This document shows, piece by piece, positions 1-4,654 of a stretch of DNA of 10,699 nt. Numbering within the stretch: the stretch's first letter is position 1; each line of letters opens with the position of its first letter. Position numbers and translations under genes: made by a program. Source of the DNA: Candidatus Methanomethylophilaceae archaeon (GTDB lineage Archaea; Thermoplasmatota; Thermoplasmata; Methanomassiliicoccales; Methanomethylophilaceae); NCBI GenBank assembly GCA_017616575.1, contig JAFZXW010000075.1:1-10699 (forward strand), written 5' to 3'. The notes under the pieces are model-generated. The model was given only the letters and a program-made list of their open reading frames with translations, ran no database searches and was not told the DNA's origin.

Positions 1-204
1 GGTGTACAGGCCGGGTATGGACAAGGGGTCGGAGCCGTCCGAGCGGACCGCCACGCCGTCTATGACGTCTATGTCGGCGCGCAGCTTGGCGGCCACCTCC
101 TCCAGGTCTTGGCCGCGGCCTTCCCCCCTGGACACTTGGACGACCGACAGGTACGACCCCGGTCTTATCGTCGTGTCCATGCGGGTATAACCGGATATGA
201 ACAT
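1..204 (-). CDS. N-terminal part of an unrecognised protein, cut by the window edge
   Basis: An open frame runs from an ATG at 204 to the left edge without a stop, giving 68 residues that start MFISGYTRMDTT and end PLSIPGLYT. A second in-frame ATG lies at 180. The 204 start fits a nearly leaderless transcript from a TATA-like element at about 228-236. The 180 start would have a short leader without a convincing ribosome-binding site, so the choice is open. The body has regular coding character (alternating hydrophobic strand SYLSVVQV, then a helix around LEEVAAKLRADIDVIDG), and no other frame here looks better. I do not recognise the family and propose no function. Most of the gene lies outside the window. 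Confidence 0.6.
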   Translation of the reverse strand, partial: MFISGYTRMDTTIRPGSYLSVVQVSRGEGRGQDLEEVAAKLRADIDVIDGVAVRSDGSDPLSIPGLYT

Positions 205-216
205 GTGGATGTTACC

Positions 217-240
217 GCTGTATATGATACATAAATGATA
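217..240 (-). promoter_or_regulatory. TATA-rich promoter for the gene at 1-204
   Basis: The minus strand here reads TATCATTTATGTATCATATA, an AT-rich block in an otherwise GC-rich window. The TTTATGTAT part (228-236) would place transcription start near 207, almost on the ATG at 204. The CATATACA part would place it near 197, upstream of the ATG at 180. Which element is used is not decided by the sequence. Confidence 0.45.
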
Positions 241-245
241 CTGTC

Positions 246-251
246 AAAAAA
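246..251 (-). terminator. Oligo-T terminator after the ACT-domain gene
   Basis: The minus strand carries a run of six T about nine bases past the TAA stop of the ACT-domain gene (260-262). Archaeal RNA polymerase commonly terminates on such T-runs without a hairpin. It sits just upstream of the promoter of the next gene, so it probably separates the two units. Confidence 0.4.
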
Positions 252-259
252 GCATCATT

Positions 260-1201
260 TTATATATTGTAGGAGAGGACCCGTAACAACTTTCGTCGTT
301 TTAGCTCCGTGAATTCCTCCAAGGCGTACACGCCGTTGAGGCCGGACATGGCTTCCGGGAGCGCCTTTTTGATGTCCTCGGCGGTCTTGCCGCTCTTCCC
401 GATGTCCATGAACAGCTCCAGGTACATGCTCTGGTAGCACACCTTGATCTTGCTGAACACGGAGATCAGGTTGACGTTCCATCCGGCGATGATCCCCAGC
501 ATCTGGGTTATGCCTCCGGGGCAGTCCGGGATGCTGATCCCCGCCTTGACCAGCCGGGTCTCCGGCTTGAAGAACGTGATGGACATGATCCAGGAGTCGG
601 CGTCTATGGTGATGAGGGCGTTCTTGCCGTCTATGTCCCCCAGAACATCCTTGTATTCGGAGGCGTCGAAGCATCCGCCGGTTATGGTAGAAGGATAGCC
701 GCGCCTGACCTCCTGCTTCCCGCCGGAGTTCTGGCCGCTCTTGAACAGCCTTCCGATCTCGGCAGGTTTGATGTCTATCCTGCGGATCTTGGAGACGGAG
801 GGGTCGCCCTTGTTCTTGAGGGATTCGAACTTCTCCAGGAGCATGTCGCCCTCCCCTGCGAAATTGAGGTCCGCCATCATCTTCCATACGATGACCGTGT
901 CGGATATCCCGTTCAGCGAGACCGAATTGAGTATGTTTATCTCCTTCTCGGCGAGGAACCTCGCGGCCTGGGCGCTGGATCCCGGGACGTCGTCCAGGTA
1001 CATCGTGATGTGCGTGAGGGTGCGGTAGTTCTCCTGCGGGAACATGGAGAGGATGATCTCGAAATCCTTCGGGCCCTGCTCGGGGTGCTTGAAAAGCGTG
1101 CTGTACACGCACCCTCCGTCCAGCAAGCCCATGGTGTCTGACATCCAGTTGTCGACCTTTATTCTAGAGCCTTCGACCTTCGCGAACTCCCAGATCTTCA
1201 T
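260..1201 (-). CDS. Protein with two ACT-like domains, probable regulatory or small-ligand-binding protein
   Basis: Taken from the ATG at 1201 the product has 313 residues (MKIWEFAKVEGS...). Two segments have the ACT pattern of strand, helix, strand with a conserved Pro/Gly turn. The first is around 65-115 (THITMYLDDVPGSSAQAARFLAE, then NILNSVSLNG). The second is around 218-296 (VKAGISIPDCPGGITQMLGIIAG, then NVNLISVFSKI). ACT domains typically bind amino acids or other small ligands and control enzymes or transcription; no catalytic domain is visible here. Residues 150-170 are a polar, Gly/Ser/Gln-rich linker. An ATG 21 bases upstream (1222) would add MRVAGNA, but the TATA-like box at 1234-1243 predicts transcription starting near 1213, after that codon, and GGGTGGCAGGG precedes the 1201 start. 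The gene has its own promoter and an oligo-T run after it, so it is probably monocistronic. The specific ligand is unknown. Confidence 0.8.
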   Translation of the reverse strand: MKIWEFAKVEGSRIKVDNWMSDTMGLLDGGCVYSTLFKHPEQGPKDFEIILSMFPQENYRTLTHITMYLDDVPGSSAQAARFLAEKEINILNSVSLNGISDTVIVWKMMADLNFAGEGDMLLEKFESLKNKGDPSVSKIRRIDIKPAEIGRLFKSGQNSGGKQEVRRGYPSTITGGCFDASEYKDVLGDIDGKNALITIDADSWIMSITFFKPETRLVKAGISIPDCPGGITQMLGIIAGWNVNLISVFSKIKVCYQSMYLELFMDIGKSGKTAEDIKKALPEAMSGLNGVYALEEFTELKRRKLLRVLSYNI

Positions 1202-1233
1202 CGCGTTCCCTGCCACCCTCATCCGCGGGGGGC

Positions 1234-1243
1234 GATATTATTG
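1234..1243 (-). promoter_or_regulatory. TATA box of the ACT-domain gene
   Basis: The minus strand reads CAATAATATC in a GC-rich surrounding. Its centre is about 25 bases upstream of position 1213, leaving a leader of about 12 bases before the ATG at 1201. This supports 1201 over 1222 as the start. Confidence 0.5.
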
Positions 1244-1272
1244 TTGCTACCGGTCGCTGGGGACTTTGGTTC

Positions 1273-1538
1273 TTAGGCGATGTCAAGGGCTGCGTCCAGC
1301 AAGGCTGCTCCTCGGATGCGTATTCCAGGTCGCGGGCAAGGTTCTTCAGGCTTCCGCCGTACCCGTCTGAAGACGCTCTGCGGCGGATGGTTCCGGCATC
1401 CTTCCCTGAACGGGCCTCGAGGCCGGACATCCTAAGCGCCTCGTCCATCAGGTCCGCCGCCTGGTTCAGGAGGGCCTCCGCCTGCCTGAGAAGCTCGATT
1501 CTGTCGCGCGTTTCCAGGTCGCCCCCTCCTGACGACAT
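1273..1538 (-). CDS. Helical segment following the zinc-ribbon gene, probably its frameshifted C-terminal half
   Basis: From an ATG at 1538 the frame encodes an obviously protein-like, charged helical stretch (ELLRQAEALLNQAADLMDEAL, then SLKNLARDLEYASEEQ) with GC-rich third positions. After residue ~78 (about position 1304) the frame becomes unconvincing: it runs through an AT-rich promoter and into the ACT gene until a stop at 1164. A shift of one base at about 1304 (EEQ, then ALLDAALDIA) restores helical coding and meets a TAA at 1273-1275, before the next promoter, so I end the gene there. The ATG at 1538 has GAGGT directly against it, with no spacing, which is a poor start. The frame can also be joined to the zinc-ribbon frame upstream by removing one base from a G5 run at 1522-1526. 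The likeliest reading is therefore the second half of a single protein. No known family is recognised. Confidence 0.5.
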
Positions 1539-1908
1539 ACCTCGAAGGGGTCATGAACGCCGATTTGGCGTTGTATCCGCATCTCGAGCAATTGAACCCC
1601 ATGGCGATGACGCCGTCCCCGTCGATCGTGCGGTTGTAGACGGCCTGGAGCTTTTTCCCGCATACGGGGCACTTCGTCCTCTCCCGCATGGAGGCGCGGC
1701 GGGAGTAGGTTATGTCCAGTTTCAAGAGGCCTCTGGCCACTCCCACCCGTCTGATGCGTTCCGGGGTTGTCCCGCTGGCACCCATGGCTTCCAGCCTTTT
1801 CTCGACGTCTCTTTCCAACGCCCCTAGCGAATCGAAGCGTTCCGTCTCCTCGAGGCTCTCGCGTATCGCCTTTTCCAGCTCCCATTCGCGCGGGGTCTTG
1901 GACGCCAT
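1432..1908 (-). CDS. Zinc-ribbon protein, C-terminus probably frameshifted
   Basis: The frame from the ATG at 1908 encodes 158 residues. Residues 1-45 are charged and helical (REWELEKAIRESLEETERF). The middle contains a four-cysteine zinc ribbon: C80-PV-C83 and C107-SR-C110, separated by a strand-rich segment (YNRTIDGDGVIAMGFN). This is the architecture of small archaeal zinc-ribbon proteins that bind nucleic acid or act in protein complexes; no enzyme motif is present. After about residue 129 the sequence turns into Gly/Pro/Arg-rich low-complexity text (PEPGGGPDGRGA), typical of reading a gene in the wrong frame. At the same place another frame becomes clearly coding. The genuine protein probably continues in that frame to 1273. 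A TATA-like element at 1930-1938 places transcription start close to the ATG, so a leaderless start is plausible. Confidence 0.7.
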   Translation of the reverse strand: MASKTPREWELEKAIRESLEETERFDSLGALERDVEKRLEAMGASGTTPERIRRVGVARGLLKLDITYSRRASMRERTKCPVCGKKLQAVYNRTIDGDGVIAMGFNCSRCGYNAKSAFMTPSRYVVRRGRPGNARQNRASQAGGGPPEPGGGPDGRGA

Positions 1909-1929
1909 GGCAGGCCATGCGCCTTACTG

Positions 1930-1938
1930 GTATTAAAC
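1930..1938 (-). promoter_or_regulatory. TATA box of the zinc-ribbon gene
   Basis: The minus strand reads GTTTAATAC. Its centre is about 26 bases upstream of the ATG at 1908, the spacing expected for a leaderless archaeal transcript. It lies back to back with the tRNA promoter on the other strand. Confidence 0.5.
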
Positions 1939-1953
1939 ATCGGGGACGCCAAG

Positions 1954-1962
1954 GATTATAAC
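1954..1962 (+). promoter_or_regulatory. TATA box of tRNA-Leu
   Basis: The sequence GATTATAAC lies about 32 bases ahead of the first tRNA base. That places transcription start near 1983 and leaves a short 5' leader for RNase P to remove. Confidence 0.55.
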
Positions 1963-1989
1963 CGCCGTCCCGCATCCGCGGACCGCAAG

Positions 1990-2075
1990 GCGGGGGTAGC
2001 CGAGCAGGCCAAAGGCGCGGGACTTAAGATCCCGTTCTTAGTGATTCAAGGGTTCGAATCCCTTTCCCCGCACCA
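1990..2075 (+). tRNA. tRNA-Leu, anticodon TAA, with encoded CCA
   Basis: The acceptor stem pairs GCGGGGG (1990-1996) with TCCCCGC (2065-2071), with one G-T pair. The D-arm region begins TAGCCGAG and contains AGG. The anticodon stem CGGGA/TCCCG encloses the loop CTTAAGA, with anticodon TAA at 2025-2027. A long variable arm (TTCTTAGTGATTC) marks a class II tRNA, as expected for leucine. The T-arm is AAGGG, TTCGAAT, CCCTT. Discriminator base A at 2072 and a genomically encoded CCA at 2073-2075 complete it. No intron is seen. It decodes UUA, and UUG by wobble. Confidence 0.95.
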
Positions 2076-2296
2076 TTGCCGTCATGGGCGGCGTGGTTTT
2101 GTTTGGCGACTGAACATACGCAGGCCGCTATTTCTGCTATTGACACACTGAGGCCGTGTCTGTTCCATTTTCAATCCGCCCGAAGGGCGGCTTTCAATGG
2201 GACGACGCAGTCGGCCCCTTCGCTTTTGATGGGGCGGTGTTTTCTGGATGGAACCGTTGCATTACATCCAAATACTGATATGGGATACGCCGGGCC
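2076..2296. other. Intergenic stretch with three consecutive hairpins
   Basis: These 221 bases between the tRNA and the DUF5654 gene hold no convincing coding frame. A T-rich patch (GGTTTTGTTTGG, about 2094-2105) may end the tRNA transcript. Three inverted repeats follow: GACAC/GTGTC at 2142-2160; a long one at 2165-2200, with outer CCATT/AATGG and inner CCGCCC/GGGCGG around a GAA loop; and GCCCC/GGGGC at 2214-2235, followed by TTTT. A weak TATA-like element for the downstream gene is at 2269-2277 (CAAATACTG). A structured RNA or a leftover repeat element is possible; neither is established. Confidence 0.5.
2165..2200. repeat. 36-base imperfect palindrome
   Basis: The outer arms CCATT and AATGG and inner arms CCGCCC and GGGCGG flank a GAA loop, with an unpaired internal loop containing TTTCAAT-like sequence on both sides. 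The size and the CTTTCAAT motif recall archaeal CRISPR repeats, but only one copy exists in the window. Confidence 0.45.
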
Positions 2297-2557
2297 ATGG
2301 CATCTGAAGAGTTGAAAGTTCAGCTGCTCGAGACCTTCGCGGCCCTCATCACCGCCGCGTTCGGGCTTGTGGCAGCCCTTGCCTGGAACGAAGCCATCAA
2401 GACCGCCGTGAAGTCCGTCTTCGGCGAAGGGGACGACCTTATCGGACTGGTCGTCTACGCGATCATAGTGACTGTTTTGGCCGTCATCATGACCCTGCTC
2501 ATCGCCAGGGCTCTCGGAAAGGCCAAGAACGCCGTCGAGACCGCCAAGAAGAACTGA
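2297..2557 (+). CDS. DUF5654-like small membrane protein
   Basis: The product has 86 residues with two hydrophobic helices, about 11-29 (FAALITAAFGLVAALAWNE) and about 48-70 (LIGLVVYAIIVTVLAVIMTLLIA). A short amphipathic loop containing SVFGEG joins them. The AAFGLVAALAWNEAIK stretch is the hallmark I associate with the DUF5654 family of small archaeal and bacterial membrane proteins. Their function is not known to me. Both ends are polar and the C-terminus is Lys-rich (KAKNAVETAKKN), which suggests cytosolic termini. The ATG at 2297 has no ribosome-binding site but sits about 24 bases after CAAATACTG, so it may be leaderless. Its stop lies only four bases from the stop of the convergent gene at 2562. 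Confidence 0.85.
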   Translation: MASEELKVQLLETFAALITAAFGLVAALAWNEAIKTAVKSVFGEGDDLIGLVVYAIIVTVLAVIMTLLIARALGKAKNAVETAKKN

Positions 2558-2561
2558 GTCT

Positions 2562-3704
2562 TCACAGGCTTCCAAACCTCTTCCCTTTTTTATTACGGTT
2601 ATTCACGTAGTTCACGAGATTCATTCCCGTGAGCTCCACGCTGGAAGGCCCGGAGCGCACATAGAACTGCTCAGATTTTCCTTCCCTGAGGAACACGGCC
2701 TTCTCTGCCTTGTCGCATCTCACCCTCACGACGTATTTTCCGTCAATCAGGACAGGCTTGAAGTTGATGTAAGGGATGAACCCGTTCCCGATTGCGCTGG
2801 AAATCATGTTCGTCATGTGGAGGTTCATCCTGTCCACGCTGTCGAAGCTGTCGACGTCCGCCCCCAGGATCTCGCCGTCGTCGGAGACGCCTATGAGAAG
2901 GGTCCCGCCGTCGGTGTTCAGGAAGGCGACTATCGTCTTCAGGACGGCCTTCTCCATCCTCTTGTCGGTCTCCCCAGTCTCCAGGTTGGTCCTGACCGTG
3001 GATTTGAACTCCAGCCGGTCGGACTCCCCCTCGGCTATGAGGTCCTGCAGGTCCAGCCTCTCCCTCTCCTCCAATCCCAGCGTCTCGCTGTTGTTCTCGA
3101 GGAAGGTGTTCACGGTGTACTTGAACAGCTTGCTGTCGCGGAACTCGATGAAAAGGACGTTGGTTATTATCGTGCCTATGATGACCCAGCAGAGCTCGGC
3201 CATGAGCTTCTCGACCACGGTGAACTTGATGAAGTCGAACACGAACGTCATCGCGAACTGGAACAGGTTCATGAGCATGAACACCGCGATGGCGACGCAG
3301 GACGCTATCGTGGCCACGACCTGCGGGTTCTCGTTGCGCGTCCCCGGCATGGAGCGGAGCAGGATGAACACGATGATCAGGCCGATCAGCGTCAGGTTGA
3401 TCCCCGTGAGGATGCTTGCCGCGATCGAGATCAGCCCGCCGTCCAAAAACACCCTGCTGACGATCGTCAAAAGCATCGACACCCATATCATGACCACAGT
3501 CAGCGGCGGAAGGTGCAAGGCGTGGCGCTCGGAGAAGAGGGTCAGGGCCAGAATCCCGATCACTGGAACGGTGAGGATGAGGTCGCCGCTGTCGCCGAAG
3601 GCCAGGCCGAGCACCGCCAGCGCTATGGTGGCCACGAGAAGTATGGCGTATGTCGTCAGCGCCGTCTTTCCGGACGGCATCCTCGTCGACGTTTCATCGG
3701 TCAT
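2562..3704 (-). CDS. Membrane-anchored AlbA_2 (Schlafen-like) domain protein
   Basis: The 380-residue product has two parts. Residues 15-188 hold about six hydrophobic segments (roughly 15-36, 42-58, 68-86, 90-116, 128-157 and 169-187), a polytopic membrane domain I cannot assign to a transporter family. Residues 222-370 form a soluble AlbA_2 domain, the divergent AAA-4/Schlafen-like fold (PF04326). Its features are the opening motif EGESDRLEFKST (225-236), the core GGTLLIGVSDDGEILG (266-281), and the late FYVRSG (347-352). In other proteins this domain is linked to nucleic acid binding and often precedes a winged helix; no winged helix follows here. A helix with paired charges (LEERERLDLQDLI, 211-223) joins the halves. 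The ATG at 3704 lies just after a predicted start site near 3710. The gene converges on the DUF5654 gene and diverges from the PPC-domain gene. A role in membrane-tethered sensing is a guess only. Confidence 0.85.
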   Translation of the reverse strand: MTDETSTRMPSGKTALTTYAILLVATIALAVLGLAFGDSGDLILTVPVIGILALTLFSERHALHLPPLTVVMIWVSMLLTIVSRVFLDGGLISIAASILTGINLTLIGLIIVFILLRSMPGTRNENPQVVATIASCVAIAVFMLMNLFQFAMTFVFDFIKFTVVEKLMAELCWVIIGTIITNVLFIEFRDSKLFKYTVNTFLENNSETLGLEERERLDLQDLIAEGESDRLEFKSTVRTNLETGETDKRMEKAVLKTIVAFLNTDGGTLLIGVSDDGEILGADVDSFDSVDRMNLHMTNMISSAIGNGFIPYINFKPVLIDGKYVVRVRCDKAEKAVFLREGKSEQFYVRSGPSSVELTGMNLVNYVNNRNKKGKRFGSL

Positions 3705-3730
3705 GTCGCGCCGACCATATGTCGGATTAA

Positions 3731-3739
3731 GATAAAAGG
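3731..3739 (-). promoter_or_regulatory. TATA box of the membrane AlbA_2 gene
   Basis: The minus strand reads CCTTTTATC, which predicts transcription start near 3710, six bases ahead of the ATG at 3704. It forms a divergent pair with the TATA box at 3751-3760, with centres about 20 bases apart. Confidence 0.5.
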
Positions 3740-3750
3740 CTCACGAACCA

Positions 3751-3760
3751 TTTAAATATA
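3751..3760 (+). promoter_or_regulatory. TATA box of the PPC-domain/ATPase operon
   Basis: TTTAAATATA is the best archaeal TATA box in the window and predicts transcription start near 3780. It drives the operon beginning at 3794. The two divergent promoters are close enough for one bound regulator to affect both, though no operator is evident. Confidence 0.6.
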
Positions 3761-3781
3761 CACTTCCGATTCGAGGCACTC

Positions 3782-3785
3782 GGAG
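3782..3785 (+). promoter_or_regulatory. Ribosome-binding site deciding the TTG start at 3794
   Basis: GGAG lies eight bases before the TTG at 3794 and just inside the predicted transcript. No ATG in this frame is better placed until 3938, so the non-standard TTG start is well supported. Confidence 0.55.
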
Positions 3786-3793
3786 TTATAATC

Positions 3794-4654
3794 TTGGCAG
3801 GTGAAGCGAAGAAGAGCAGACCCGCTGGCAAGCCCTCAGGCGGTTCTTACGGGGGCTCCGACAAGTCGGGGTCCAGCGGTAACAAGAAGGGCGGCGGCGG
3901 CAAGCCCAGGACCAAAGAGTCCACCAAAAGGCAATCGATGCTCAACACCCATAAGATCAATCCTTTCAAGTACGACATGAACGAGGTCCTTTCGGCCTCT
4001 TCTATGGACCCGGCCAAGTCGTCGGCGTTTCTCGCATCGGTCATCGCGAAGGCGTCCAGGGTCTCCACCAAGGATGCAAAGGAGTTCGTCAAGACGTATC
4101 TGGACTCCGGGGACATCACCAAGGACGAGTACGACAAGATGGTCAGGCTCCTTGACAGGTACAGCAAGTTCCGCCGAGGTCCCATGAGGTTCTCCGAGCT
4201 CACCGAAGGCAGGACGTTCGTCCTCAGGCTGGAGGAGGGGGAGGTGCTTCACGAGGCCGTCGAGTCCTTCTGCCGCGACAAGGGCATCCTCCGCGCTACC
4301 GTCTCTGCCATAGGCGGGGTGGACGCGGGGTCGGAGTTCGTGTCCGGGCCCGATTTTCCCGTGGGGGAGAGGATAGAGCCGCTAACCTTCAAGATAGACG
4401 CGCCCTGCGAGCTGGCCGGGACCGGCACTATTTTTCCAGACTTGGACGGGAATCCCGTCATGCACATGCACGGGTCGGTAGGCAGGCGCGGCGTTTCGCA
4501 TACAGGTTGCTTCAGGAAGAAGATGATGGTCTGGCTCACCATGGAGGTCGTCGTCCATGAGCTGGTGGGCGAAGGTCCCGTCCGCATGCGCTCGGACCCG
4601 AGGATAGACGCGTTGCTCATGGAGGTCAGACGATGGCTTCGGAGGAGGTTTTGA
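3794..4654 (+). CDS. PPC/DUF296 domain protein with a basic helical N-terminal extension
   Basis: The 286-residue product starts at a TTG with GGAG eight bases upstream. Residues 1-50 are Gly/Ser/Lys-rich, flexible and basic (GNKKGGGGKPRTKESTKR). Residues 55-127 form a small helical domain (SSAFLASVIAKASRVSTKDAKEF, then SGDITKDEYDKMVRLLDRY). Residues 131-275 are a PPC domain (DUF296, PF03479), with LHEAVESFCRDKGI, an SAIGGVDAGSEF turn, and the conserved HMHGSVGRRG. PPC domains occur alone in prokaryotes and in plant AT-hook DNA-binding proteins. Here the N-terminus is basic but lacks a true RGRP AT-hook. The usual single-domain protein corresponds to residues 131-286. Its natural start, ATG at 4184, is preceded by GAGGT, and a CGA codon at 4175 is one base from TGA. 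The long form may thus be a recent fusion of two genes. The last 22 bases overlap the ATPase gene, implying translational coupling. Confidence 0.85.
   Translation: MAGEAKKSRPAGKPSGGSYGGSDKSGSSGNKKGGGGKPRTKESTKRQSMLNTHKINPFKYDMNEVLSASSMDPAKSSAFLASVIAKASRVSTKDAKEFVKTYLDSGDITKDEYDKMVRLLDRYSKFRRGPMRFSELTEGRTFVLRLEEGEVLHEAVESFCRDKGILRATVSAIGGVDAGSEFVSGPDFPVGERIEPLTFKIDAPCELAGTGTIFPDLDGNPVMHMHGSVGRRGVSHTGCFRKKMMVWLTMEVVVHELVGEGPVRMRSDPRIDALLMEVRRWLRRRF
4621..4626 (+). promoter_or_regulatory. Strong ribosome-binding site for the ABC-class ATPase
   Basis: GGAGGT lies six bases before the ATG at 4633, inside the end of the PPC-domain gene. It fixes the ATPase start there rather than at the in-frame TTG at 4651 and supports coupled translation of the two genes. 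Confidence 0.65.

Noticed and set aside
255..1112. 285-codon minus-strand frame overlapping the ACT-domain gene
   Set aside because: It is Arg/Gly/His-rich out-of-frame text of the ACT gene; that gene has domain structure and a promoter at the right place.
1164..1272. Coding continuation of the helical frame to the stop at 1164
   Set aside because: It crosses the AT-rich promoter and the start of the ACT gene, and a better stop at 1273 is reached by a one-base shift.
2165..2200. CRISPR array
   Set aside because: There is only one repeat-like unit, with no second copy or spacer periodicity and no cas gene in the window.
2076..2315. 79-codon plus-strand frame after the tRNA
   Set aside because: It consists of hairpin sequence, has no ribosome-binding site, and overlaps the DUF5654 start in another frame.
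2776..3755. Two plus-strand frames over 300 codons opposite the AlbA_2 gene
   Set aside because: Both are composition artefacts antisense to a gene with clear domains and membrane helices.
3794..3900. Canonical AT-hook in the PPC protein
   Set aside because: The extension is basic and Gly-rich but has no RGRP core; KSRPAGKP and KPRTK are only loosely similar.
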